A DNA stretch of 64,000 nucleotides. Source: Zarea fungicola. Taxonomy: Eukaryota; Ascomycota; Sordariomycetes; Hypocreales; Cordycipitaceae. The notes under the pieces are model-generated. The model was not told the origin of the DNA and searched no databases. It saw only the letters and a list, made by a program, of their open reading frames with translations. Shown here piece after piece: positions 43,751 through 54,804 of the stretch. Position 1 is the stretch's first letter. Every line of letters starts with the position of its first letter. The stretch covers positions 1 to 64,000 of the forward strand of contig FWCC01000070.1 in NCBI GenBank assembly GCA_900169235.1, written 5' to 3'. The position numbers and the translations under genes were made by a program.

Positions 43751-44564
43751 TTACGAGGACTCAGCTGCCGCCAGTGCTTTCTTGCCACGGAGCTTAGGCT
43801 CGGCGGTCTGCTTGACGGGGCGCTGAGCACGGCGAATAGCAGAAACGCGCTCGACAGCATGCTGGCGGAGGTCAGCACGGTAGCCAGTCTTAGCTGCCTG
43901 GTTAGCAACAGCTTTGTAAGCCCTATATTGAAACGCCTTGTTAATACATGTTACTCCCAGGGTCTTGAAGTGTCGCGCAGTCCCGACCTGCCCAACGACA
44001 GTTGATCAGTGATATTACTTACTTGCGGGTAGACTTAGCACCGCTGATATTAGTCTTGGAGAAAGCCTTGGCAGGCTTGGTCGAGTTCTTGAGGGTCTTG
44101 CTAATGATCGTAAGACCACCCTTCTCGCCGGGGATGACACCGATAGCCTGGAGAGGTTGTGACTTAGTATTTACTCCCAGAAGATCGAGATTATATAGTG
44201 AATCTGAGTACCTTGTCGTTGACGAAACCAGCGTGCTACGGAAGAAGAGTTAGCCAAGGTCTATCATGGTACGAGCATTGGATATCATCATTCTCTTGCT
44301 TCCAAGTGTACGAACCTTGCGCGTGTTCTTGTTGGTCAGGTTGAGAGGATCGCTGGAGAACTGAGCACCGCCATTGCGACGGCTCTTGGAGAGGAAGCAG
44401 TGGTTGTCACCTATGAAAGAAAAAGTCTTAGCCTCCAATTTGAGTCAAGGCGAACCTCTCTCCGCGCTTTGCAAGTTGAATCGTAGGTCGGGGACGATTG
44501 AAAACATACGGACAATAGCCCAGATGAGGTCCGAGGACACGTTGTTAAGCGCAGGGGCAGACAT
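43751..44564 (-). CDS. RPL28: 60S ribosomal protein L28 (eL28)
   Basis: Five exons, 44564-44510, 44410-44316, 44235-44212, 44147-44023 and 43922-43751, join in frame to 156 residues. The protein begins MSAPALNNVSSDLIWAIVR. It continues with FSSDPLNLTNKNTRKHAGFVNDKAIGV, the L28e signature, and ends in a basic helical tail (QHAVERVSAIRRAQRPVK). This is eL28, present in filamentous fungi and animals but absent from S. cerevisiae, whose 'Rpl28' is a different protein (uL15). The third exon has only eight codons. The introns (64-100 nt) are longer than most in the window; no convincing snoRNA was found in them. Confidence 0.94.
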
Positions 44565-45349
44565 TTTGACTGAATTGACAATTAGGCGATTATCAAACGA
44601 GAGCTATCAAGAGAAGCAAGGCCAAAGTGCAACGTACTCATTGCCTCAACAGAACACCAAGCCCCAATGTGTGGGCTCGCTTAGGTGCCTCCCTTTGGCT
44701 AGCGCCCTGCCTAAGCTTGCTTGATGCAGAAGCTGACCCCGAAAGATGCATATTTACAATACATGAGGCATATCATCTTAACCGGTTATAGACCCACCAC
44801 GAACCATGTACACTTCCGGGAACTCTTTTCGAAAACGGAAGCACTCGTCGGGCTTGCTGCTTACTACGCAGGAAGGGCTACCCTACTAACTATTCTCGCT
44901 CAGTCGGTACGTTTGCGCAATGGCGCAGCCACGCACGGCAGCCAGAGTACCTAGTGTCTGAGACAGCGACCGTCTCCTCCCAGCTACATCGCAAACCGCA
45001 CTCTCTTCTCGCATCAACGGGGTGTCGTTATTTGCCTGTGGAAAATACCTAAGCTGGTACTCTGCGGTGCCAACTGCTCTGTCTTGGATTCATCATGATT
45101 TGCGCTGAATAACGCGTTCTGTGGAATCATTACGGCACCACCGAGCAAAACAACATTCACTTCCGAACGAGCCGCATCGCGCCGACACAAAACAACGGTC
45201 CCAAATTATTACATTGCCTGCGGTTACTATACTGTTGGGTCGTGCACTTCTCACCCCGACTCTGGTTCTTCATTTTTCTTTTTACAACCCAAGAACGGGG
45301 AAGACCGCAGCCGCGGGACATTTGCTCTATATTGGAGCCTGTCGAAAAC
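44565..45349. promoter_or_regulatory. Bidirectional upstream region, RPL28 and UPF0357 gene
   Basis: These 785 bases lie between two divergent start codons and must include both promoters. I can name no specific binding site. Open frames here lack ATG starts or family motifs. Confidence 0.5.
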
Positions 45350-45739
45350 ATGATTCTCCTCTTCACTATTTCCTTTTTCTTCATCATTACCGCAAGCGCG
45401 CTCTTCTTCACTCGCTCATATTGGCTCCACTACTTCTCCGGTTTAAACATTCATTTGCCTGGGGCTGATTACATCTACTCGCAACTGCCCTCAACATTTG
45501 CTGGTGATGTTGAAGCAGGTCTTTCAAGTAATACCTTTGATTTGAGCGGCAATGTCGAGGATGGCGACAGCCGCGCCGGGCTAGATGACGACAGCAAGGC
45601 CGAGATTCTCAAAATCATGAAGAAGCGGAGACTGAACTTTGATAATGCGAGAAAGGTGTATATAGAGAATCGATTCACAGCCAACGGCATCGGTCCAGAC
45701 GGCCGGCCGAGGGATCCGAAGTTTGTCAGCTTCTCTTGA
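45350..45739 (+). CDS. UPF0357 family membrane protein
   Basis: A single exon of 129 residues; the frame extends upstream but the first ATG is at 45350. A hydrophobic N-terminal segment (MILLFTISFFFIITASALFF) is a signal anchor or membrane helix. The C-terminal half carries the family block: KAEILKIMKKRRLNFDNAR, then FTANGIGPDGRPRDPKFVSF. This matches the fungal UPF0357 family (yeast YCL012C and its S. pombe relative). Function is unknown; the layout suggests a single-pass ER or secretory membrane protein with its C-terminal domain in the cytosol or lumen. Confidence 0.85.
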   Translation: MILLFTISFFFIITASALFFTRSYWLHYFSGLNIHLPGADYIYSQLPSTFAGDVEAGLSSNTFDLSGNVEDGDSRAGLDDDSKAEILKIMKKRRLNFDNARKVYIENRFTANGIGPDGRPRDPKFVSFS

Positions 45740-48700
45740 CAGACAACCAGCACTTGTATGAATCAATCATTTAATAATCTGACAGTCCCGGGTATTCCTC
45801 TTTCCTACGCCGGTTATTTGTTAATGTTTCACTGATCGTTCTTGACATCCGCAGCACGCACCACTGCATTTCTTTACTTTTCGCTTCTTTATTTACGAAG
45901 TTTTGAACATGTATATTAGATCTCAAGTCTGTGATTCGCCTAGTTTCATTTCATTCCAAAGCTTGCAATATTACTCATCGTTCCAGTCTCAATTGATAAT
46001 CTGCTTCGTGGGCACACCAGGCACAGCGACGCACGCCAAAATCCTCACCCTGTTCACAGCAAAGTAAGGCGGCGGTGTCACCATGACACAGCTACCTGCA
46101 GCACTGTTTAATTTAATTTAATCCGGTGGAATGCTACCTGTACTTTGCAACCCTGTGTCTGACCCGTACGGTGTTGCGGAACATCAGCTGATGAAAGTCA
46201 TTGCCAGCCAGGCTTGGCGATTGGGAAAGTATTCCCGCCAGGGTAGCACTAGTCCGGTAGTGAGGGTGTATTGAATGTTGTCCATCCTAGGGATAAAATG
46301 ACGACTTGGACTTCTCAAAATGGTTCCTTCGTTACCCGTTTTACAAGTCCCACCTGTCCATACCCTCTCTCTAACAACTATATAGCTTGTGCACAAAAAG
46401 AAGGGAAAAAGCAAAGCTCTTGGACATGGAGTTGTTTGCGAATCACAAGCCGTTGCTGAGCACAAGCGTGGAACAGTACAGAGGATAGAAGGCTTTTCCA
46501 GTCGAAATGTAGACAGACAAGTGTCTTGCGTGCCATAGTTGACAATTGGTAAGACCCGCCTACAGCCCTTGGCCAAGTTCGTGGTGCTTTCTTGCGGAGC
46601 ACATCTGCTAGAAGCCTGCTATTTACAACCTGAATTCCACTTGCTGCTTGAGATGGCTTGCACCGTTGCCGTTCCAAGGTGTTCACATATTCCCAAAATA
46701 AAATAAAAATAAAAATAAAAAAAGGTATCGAAGCATAGAGTCTTGGTGAGCAACAGGACAGGAAGTTGGCCAAACAGTCGCAGGGAGCCAGCACCACTAT
46801 TGACTCTTGCTCATAGTTACCAACGATTGTGTATTATTACTCCAATCAAGTTAGAGACTTGCGGCCGGAAGTTTACTTACTTGATGATCTTTCCGAACTG
46901 GCTTGAATTCAGAGTTCTCTTGTTGATGCTGGAAGGGCTGCTTGTGTGACTTCCTGCTGACCCACAAGTAACTCTGTTGCAGTACAAGGATGACGGAGAG
47001 AGCGTCTCAGCTCTCAGAATTGCGAGGTACATCGTGTTAACATCAGTGAAATCACAAGACAGACCAAATGCCACAATACTTTACAAGTTGGCAGTTCTTG
47101 TTGATATGATCCAGCGCTTGGCCACAGACCCCGCGTGCTTGCTAATAGGAGACAAAGTAACAACTTGACGCAACAGTTTCGGTATCTAATGTTTTAGCAT
47201 GCCACCAGCAAACGCGGCGATTCCTTCATCTCACTGCTGATTTGGCCAATTGCTGTGGACATCCAAAAACGTACTAGGATTTGCTGGATGCGCTGGGGCC
47301 GTGAGCAGTCCTCTCACCCGTCAATTCCAGTCATCTATAAGGTAACTCCCACGGTACCTAATAATGCTGGTATTACACCAGTTAGGGTGGTTCGAGTAGT
47401 CAGATTAGTTGGACTAGTTGGACTAAGTTAGAACATTCGGAACGCTTCTGCCACCTTGTACACCGTCTACGGCGATTCTGATGGCCTTATAAAAACACAC
47501 CCTTTCCCAATAATTTCGAATTCTTGAAAAGACGTATCTTTGTAGAGAGACTACCGAACCCAGCTTGCTTACTTGTAAGTAACCTCCGCTTCTCCAGAGA
47601 AGCAATTCCTCGCAGCCCTCAGAGTGGTTGTCTTTTCGCCCCCTACAGACTCCAGAATATAAAACAAAGCGTAACTGAATTTGATAGCTTTATTTAACCC
47701 ACTAAAAATATTGCGACCATGATATCTGCTGCGTCCACCAGAATGTGGCTGTACTATGTTTATAGTGGTGAAGAACATGTCAAGGGGCGTAGGTTGGTCT
47801 CGCCAATAAAGTTATCAAGAACGGCTGGCGTCAATTATATGTGTTTTGGCTGTTCCTAACTACCCAATACATGTCGATTTTGTTTATTAACTACTGTGCA
47901 GACTCATAGCCCCCACAATCCGTGCTCAACGCAAAACATCAACTCGGAATTTGGGAAATCTTCACAGCCAAGTGTCCATTGCTCTACTCTACCTACGAGG
48001 CCGTGAGAACTGGCATATATTATTTTCTCGAAATATAATTTCTGCCAAGAAGAACAATTTTTGCTGGGTAAATTGGCCAACGATGGGATGAGAACGTCAG
48101 TCATAAGTCTTGTTCTGTGGGTCGCGATGACGACCAAATCGCTTGACGGGGATACTCTCTCAAATTTTGGTCTGCGACATGAGATGAATAAGGAGGCTAA
48201 GTGACGCGCTCTTAAGCCTAATTTACATTCGCGTTGCCTATTTCTGGACAATTTTGTTCTCGCTCTGCCATTGTTACTTCATCAGATATGCTCAAAGGTG
48301 CAAAATTCAAATAGTAAATAGTTAACATGCTTAACGTAAGAAACCATTTTCACCTAGAACTAGCTAAAGGCATGGGTTGACTGTGGTAAAATCGGTTGCC
48401 AAGGGCATGTGGAAGGAGGCCACGTTCTTAGCCTCGCCCGCCGCCCGAGAAACCCACAACTGGTGGCGGGCGCTGGAACACAACCGAAGGTTAAGTTGGT
48501 CTGCTGTGAATTTAGTATTCACACCCCCCAAGCAGCCAGCTCAAACATGCACAGTGTGCAAGTGCTGTTAAAAGGAACAGGTCCACCCCCAGTAACACCA
48601 GCGCCAACAGGGGGTCCCACCTTTTCCCATCCTCCACCTGTGCTGAGCCACCAGCACTCACCCAGAGCGCCTTGCATTTGGGCTCCATCTTCCTTTTCTC

Positions 48701-49101
48701 TTCTCCTCTTACTCGTTTTTCCATCTCCCCTCTCGCATCTCACCACTTCAACCAACCATTCGGCATCGCCATCAGTCCAACGGTCGACTGCACAGGCGCG
48801 TAAAGGTGCTAGTCGCGGTGCCTATTCTTAATTGACGATAGCGCTCTGTCCTTTACAGTCGGTGCTGGTTCCCCCGTCTTCTCTCCGTCTGAGTACCCAA
48901 CTCCAGATCATTACTTAAGCCTTCGGCTCGCTTTCCGCGCAGGACACTGCTATTTTATCATCAGTTGTCTACACCTACGGAATTTTCCATTTTGATACCG
49001 TCTTCAATCGATTCCCTCGACGGCATACATCTTCACGTGTTGGATAGAAACTAGTCGCCTTCTCGCTACTATTCCCACTCGAATCGAACTCATTTTGCAC
49101 C
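45740..49101. other. Intergenic, 3.4 kb, upstream of TUP1
   Basis: No gene is supported. An A-rich stretch built of AAAAT units lies at 46695-46723. A region near 47390-47430 repeats TTGGACTAG. The last 700 bases (48400-49101) are C/T-rich and contain the likely TUP1 promoter and a long 5' leader. Frames of up to 140 codons here are on both strands and have no family resemblance. Confidence 0.45.
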
Positions 49102-51093
49102 ATGTATTCTCATCGCGGCATGGGGGCTGTCCCTCCCAGCAACTCTTCTCGTCTGAATGAGCTCCTGGACCAAATTCGGGCCGAATTCGATACCCAAATG
49201 CGCCAAAGCGAAGGCTTTGAGCATCAGAGTATGTACTCGGCTTTTCACAGCCGCGATCGTCATTTTCAGCCAAAACAAAACCCCCCTGCTAACTTTGTGC
49301 GTGTTTGGAATTAGTCTCTGCTCAGGTTAGCGAAATGCAGCTTGTCCGAGAAAAAGTCTATAGCATGGAGCAAACTCATATGACCCTTAAGCAAAAGTGA
49401 GTACTAATCTCAAAGCCCAGCGCAAAGTTCTTGTCTCACATGCTGAAGCTAACCAATTCTCGTCAGGTATGAGGAAGAAATCAGCATGCTTCGTCACCAA
49501 CTTGATGCCGCTCGTAAAGGGGCTCCTGCTCCAGGTATGCCGGGTCCTCCCCAGCACGCCGGTCCTTCTCAGCCACCATCGATCACGCCTGGCAATGGTC
49601 TCTTTAACGGTATTATGGCCGGCGGCAACCAACAGGGCCTCGCCCCCCCCCCAGCAACATGGTCCTCCCCAGGAGCAGCAGATGGGCCCCCAACACCAGA
49701 TGGCTCAGGGCCCCCCCGGCCTTCCTGGCCCTCCTCACCCAAATGCTCAGCAGCCTCAATACCAGCAGGGCTACCCTCAAGGTCCCGCCCCAAACGGCAT
49801 GGGCGGCCCTCAGCCTCCTCAGGCGACCGCTTCCCCCGGACCTAGAGGAGGCCGTGGCGTAGGCCGGCCCCCGAATGCTGTTGGACCTGCCACTCCACAA
49901 ATCAACACTCCGGCGCCGTATCCTGCGAATGCTTCCCCGCAAGTTAGCCACCCTACGCCCGACCACCGTCTCGGCCCTCGGCCCCCTCCTGTGGGAAACT
50001 CACTTGGTGATCTTGAGGTCGATGCTGTTGCTCCCCACAACAAGAAAACCGGTAATGATTGGTACGCTATCTTTAACCCTCAGGTTCAGCGTGTTCTCGA
50101 CGTAGACCTGGTTCATTCTCTCACTCATGAGAGCGTTGTCTGTTGTGTGAGATTTAGCCACGATGGCAAATATGTCGCTACCGGTTGCAATCGTTCTGCG
50201 CAGATATTCGACGTTGCGACTGGCGAAAAGGTCTGCATTTTGGAGGACCATGGTGCCCAGGATATGACCGCCGATCTTTATATTCGAAGCGTCTGCTTCA
50301 GTCCTGACGGTCGCTACCTTGCTACAGGTGCAGAGGATAAGCTGATTCGAGTAAGCTAGATAGTCTGTATATCTCAATGTTCGTACTAACGCTGGAATAG
50401 GTCTGGGACATACAGTCGCGAACCATTCGGAACCACTTCTCCGGCCACGAGCAAGATATCTACTCGCTTGACTTCGCCCGCGATGGTCGCACCATTGCCT
50501 CCGGCTCCGGCGACCGAACTGTCCGACTCTGGGATATCGAAGCCGGTACGAACACTCTTACTCTCACAATTGAGGATGGAGTTACCACTGTTGCTATCTC
50601 TCCGGATACTCAGTACGTCGCTGCCGGTTCCCTCGACAAGAGCGTCCGTGTCTGGGACATCCACTCTGGCTTCCTAGTGGAGCGTCTCGAGGGTCCTGAC
50701 GGCCACAAGGATTCTGTCTACTCCGTTGCATTTTCACCAAACGGGAAAGACCTCGTCTCTGGATCATTGGACCGAACCATCAAGATGTGGGAACTGACTG
50801 GCCCACGTGGCGGTCCCGGTGTACAGCCCAAGGGTGGCAAGTGCGTTAAAACGTTCGAAGGCCACCGGGATTTTGTTCTCTCTGTCGCCTTGACACCCGA
50901 TGCTAACTGGGTGCTCTCCGGCTCTAAGGATCGCGGCGTGCAATTCTGGGATCCCCGTACTGGCACTACACAGCTCATGCTTCAAGGCCATAAGAACTCG
51001 GTTATTTCGGTGGCACCCAGCCCGCAGGGCGGTTACTTTGCTACAGGCTCTGGTGACATGAAGGCCCGCATCTGGTCGTACCGACCGTACTAG
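49102..51093 (+). CDS. TUP1: Transcriptional co-repressor Tup1/RcoA, frame broken at a C run
   Basis: Four exons, 49102-49228, 49315-49396, 49467-50350 and 50401-51093. The N-terminal tetramerisation helix is seen in [20 protein letters not shown] and in [29 protein letters not shown] Pro/Gln-rich linker follows, then seven WD40 repeats such as [23 protein letters not shown] and [14 protein letters not shown], ending RIWSYRPY. The protein represses many genes as a partner of Ssn6/Cyc8. In exon 3 the frame changes inside a run of ten C at 49643-49652: the upstream frame reads QGLAPPP and the downstream frame [10 protein letters not shown]. With nine C the whole gene would be open at about 594 residues, normal for the family. 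A sequencing error is the simplest explanation; a real allele or slippage is possible. Confidence 0.93.
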
Positions 51094-51762
51094 GTAATAA
51101 GTGTGCGTTTATCTTTCACAACAGGTAGCGTTAGGGCGTCGTGACGGGCTGCAGCTCCTCTGAAGAGTTGGAGACTTGGGGTGTTGCGTCTTTTTTATTT
51201 CTTCTTTTTGTTTTCCCGTGTTGTTTCGAATGCAAATCACCAAAAATGGATGACATGGCCAAAGCCAGGCTTGCTTTTGTTTCTTTTTGGTTAGCAAATC
51301 TCTTGTTTCTGTTAGTGAATGTTGGGACCTCGAAATTGAGATGAGAAATAGGCGCATTTATGTTTTGCCTCGTGTAAGGCAGAGCGGACGAGGAACAGTT
51401 TGGGCGTATCGGAAAGGAGAAGCCTATTTTTGTATGTACGTTGAGTCGAGATCCCCTGAAAACAATACTTGCGGCGACTTGGTATGGGATTTTTCAACTC
51501 GTTTTCTGTCTTGGTAATGAATGATATTAAATATTGAAATCTATTATTAGGTTCTGTCTTAAGCCATGCTTTTGGAGAGTAGATGTACGTTTGGCGTGGT
51601 TTAACAGTCGCATGAGTTTACCCCTGCTCTCGTCGTTTTGCATTATATGGCATCATTTGTAATTTATGCATCTCATTTTATTGCTTCGCGGTTCAGTGAT
51701 TGGCGAATCTTGTCCCACGAAGGGGATAAACCTTGGTCACGATCTCGTTAGAGACCCAATTT
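51094..51762. other. Intergenic between converging TUP1 and RMP1
   Basis: Contains the two 3' ends and T-rich stretches near 51190-51215. Nothing else is supported. Confidence 0.5.
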
Positions 51763-52512
51763 TCACAGCGATCCAAACAGGCTCGAAAGCTCGTCACTTT
51801 TGCCCGTTTTCCTCGACTTTCTCTTTTTCTTGTCTCTTCCGACGGCCTTTTCCATACTCGGCAGCGGACTTGTCTCCTGCGGCGTGTATTTATCTTGGTT
51901 TGGGCTACCGCTAGGTATCTGATGCTTTAGTTTGGTTGTGGAACCAGCGACACGATTACGCGATATGATGATGCCTCGGTCTGCATCTCGACAGGGATCA
52001 AAGTCTTTTGAATGAGCAAGCATCGCACCTGCAGGCCGTATAGGTTTCAGGTCCAGTAACTCATGGGACTTGTCCTCGATTGCCTCTCTTCGTTGTGGTA
52101 GCAAGGCACTGAGGACTGAGTTGACTTTGGCGAGTGTGCAAAGGAGCATTAATCCCAGTGTTGCATGTTGGTTGTCGGCGATAAGCTGAGAGAAGCAGAG
52201 GTAGGCTCTCGGAACAGTCTGACCGCGAATAAGAGTCGAGCGAGCAATGATCTGCTTCTTTACAATCTTGTACTTAGTCTTGGCAGCGGTGCTTTTTCTT
52301 TCTGCTGGTAGTTGATGCAAGGCTTGATGCTCTGCAAGATCCGCGGCGAGAGAGTGGACACTACGTCGTAGGAGTTTGAACTTAGACCACCAGTGCGAGG
52401 ACGAGTGCTGGCTGCGATGTCTGTAGTTAAAGGCATCAAGGATGGGTAGCAAGGATTCGAGTTTGCTGCTGAGGATCTCATCGACCGTGGCCATTGATGT
52501 ACTGTGGCCCAT
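51763..52512 (-). CDS. RMP1: RNase MRP protein subunit Rmp1
   Basis: A single exon of 249 residues starting at an ATG (52510-52512). The Rmp1 RNA-binding region is recognisable. LLPILDAFNYRHRSQHSSSHWWSKFKLLRRSVHSL gives the Arg/His-rich helix with paired Trp, and FSQLIADNQHATLGLMLLCTLAKV is the second conserved helix. The C-terminus is very basic (GRDKKKRKSRKTGKS), as expected for a nuclear RNA-binding protein. Rmp1 is the subunit specific to RNase MRP, which cuts pre-rRNA at site A3 and some mRNAs. Rmp1 proteins diverge quickly, so the call rests on the two helices and the length. Confidence 0.8.
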   Translation of the reverse strand: MGHSTSMATVDEILSSKLESLLPILDAFNYRHRSQHSSSHWWSKFKLLRRSVHSLAADLAEHQALHQLPAERKSTAAKTKYKIVKKQIIARSTLIRGQTVPRAYLCFSQLIADNQHATLGLMLLCTLAKVNSVLSALLPQRREAIEDKSHELLDLKPIRPAGAMLAHSKDFDPCRDADRGIIISRNRVAGSTTKLKHQIPSGSPNQDKYTPQETSPLPSMEKAVGRDKKKRKSRKTGKSDELSSLFGSL

Positions 52513-54804
52513 AGCTGCGTGTGAAGTAGTGAGTGAATTATTATAAAATTGAGGTTGCCTGCCGAACCGACGCTCTATCGTAAAATGGCAAGCTCAGAGC
52601 AACGGGTATTTAATTTGTGAAGGAAGAAGTCTCTGGGAACTCAAGGAAAAAAGCCCCATCAAATCCGCCTAGCTGACCGGTTTAGTACCCGCGATAATTG
52701 CGCCGCTAAAAGTACCTACCTCGCAGGCCCGACACTTTATTAGCCTCTTCCCTTTGATAGGTCGACGTAGCTTCTCCAGTTATGCTATGTAAGTATATTT
52801 AGAACAAGAAATGTAAAAGGCCAGCTACATTGAGTTCAGAGGTAGCCCGCCCTCCAAATTGTGTATATAGACCGATTAGCTACAAAATTTTGGCAGAATT
52901 AAATAACACATCACCCTTCCCTATTATAAAGTTGCATTTAATCAAACAATTCTAATAGCAATTTTAGCGATTTTTAATTACTGCGCCCGACGCTACTCAA
53001 GATGTTGCTTCCAGCCGCGAATACTTTTTAACGCATTCTCCTTGCCGGAACAGTTCAAAAACTCGGTAAAGCTAAGGTACTTATCTGTTCATACGATTCC
53101 GGAACTTGGTTGCCTTGCAAAGTACCCCTGGCGCCTTCCGTCCGCATAACTAGGCATGCAGGCGCTGTGAGAATACTGTCGGCGTCGCTGGCGCAGCTTC
53201 ACTAGGTAGGAGCAGCTTTTCAACTAGGACGGCTTTTTGCCTCAACACAGCAGGACTGAAATGTTAGATTAAAAAGTATATCATGTAAAAGCTGTATCAT
53301 AAAATACAAACTATATCAAAAATAATATCGCTTAGACCTTTCATATATCAGGCTCGGCTATAATATTTTATAGTCTCTTAAGATAGCTCCATGCCCTACC
53401 CGGCGCGCCACAGCCATAATGGTAGCCAGAACCACCACGCGTATAAGTAGTTTGACAGCCAGCATTTTGCTATTGGGGCTCGATCATCAATTCCTTCGAT
53501 TTATCCAATTCTGAATATCCGTGTTTCGGTCAGTTGGTCCCCGCCATAGGCGTTGACTTAATACGCTTTCTTTGGTGTCAAAGATAGACGAGCAAGTACT
53601 CTGACGCGTGTCAATTTTGATGCATTAGCTTTGAGATCCTAGGCTCTTTTGGACCCTTAGGAGGGTTTCAATTCGGGTTGATCATATGATATCTGATATG
53701 ATTACTCTGCTGGTTATACTCCTTCCCTCAAAAATTCCGAACTTCGAAGTCGCGTGTGTCGACTTTGCTTTCGCTAGCCTACCCGGCACTCAATTGTTCT
53801 CTGTAACAAGTGACCGGTTGGTACTCGCACTACAGTTATAAGAAGTAGTTATCCTTAACATTGATGCTCGCATTAGCATTGATGCCTAACCTTTTGCTGG
53901 ATTTGGTGTAACGGACTAAGGGTTGTTAAATTCTCTCTGACGATGACCTCAACTCCGTCGAGGTCAATCGAAGTGGCTGTCGTACCCGACACAATAGGTA
54001 TTCTAGATGGTTCAGATATATATTAATTAAGCCAAGTAATAGCTCACAGTCAGCTATTTTGCGGGGTGCGGGTACGTGCAAGCCGTGTGAACATAGCAAA
54101 GATGGGACAGCCAAACACGATGAGCGTTTATTATGACACTGTGGCTTCATCAATTCAAGTACCCAGGCAGGTGCTGATAGGAAGGAGTACTATTATTTAC
54201 GGTGTGTACATCGTGACTACTGATGGGCGAGGAACAGAGTAAGGCTTTTATAAACGAAAAGTAGTCAAAAATAACGCCGCATCGTCTTAGAAAACAAGCT
54301 TCTATTCTTGCTAATTATCCACAATTAATCCAAGTTGGCCTGTGGGACTGGACTCGTGCCCAAGTGCCCAATAAATTGGCCCAAAATTTCGTGACGCTGT
54401 CGCCGCATGGCTGGACCCGGTTATCACACGAGTACAGTGCAGTTGCTACCTCTAGCCGCACTAATTCCTGGTTCAAGCTCACGGGCCATTCCATGAATCA
54501 ACCTTCAGTCTTTTCTTCGCACATCCTGCTCCAGCGTTGCTCTTTCTCGTGCTTCGTTACGTCTAGTTCCCTCCCACTTAGTCCCGCAGAGTCAATCTGA
54601 AAAGGCAAGAGTCTTGTCCAACCCCCGTCAGCATCTTCCGCAAACAGGCACTGCAAATTAACATCGTAGCAGGCGACCGTCTCTTTCGACATCATACCCA
54701 CACTCATTCCGTAACGAGTCGGTCTATCCAGACCTATCTGCCTTGGATGCGGCGTTGCCTTTTCATGGCCTAATAGCTGCTCTGGCCCGTTCAATTGGTG
54801 TAAC
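52513..54804. other. Intergenic, 2.3 kb, with AT-rich relic DNA
   Basis: Between the divergent RMP1 and Zn2Cys6 genes. The stretches 52790-52985 and 53265-53390 are AT- and TA-rich without open frames and look like decayed repeats. A copy of the dispersed repeat starts at 53821. The remainder contains the two promoters. Short frames near 54364-54600 and 54498-54878 overlap on opposite strands and are not called. Confidence 0.45.
53821..53930. repeat. Dispersed repeat, second copy
   Basis: Bases 53822-53930 align with 18725-18834 at about 85 % identity, most differences being transitions. Its first 24 bases, 53821-53844, occur exactly as the reverse complement at 18690-18713. It is non-coding. 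A matching inverted end further to the right was not found, so this copy looks truncated. Confidence 0.75.

Noticed and set aside
44236..44315. Possible C/D snoRNA in the RPL28 intron (contains ATGATGA)
   Set aside because: A C-box-like word is present but there is no D box (CTGA) after it and no closing stem.
49387..49632. Frames on the minus strand across TUP1 exon 3
   Set aside because: Shadows of the Pro/Gln-rich coding sequence.
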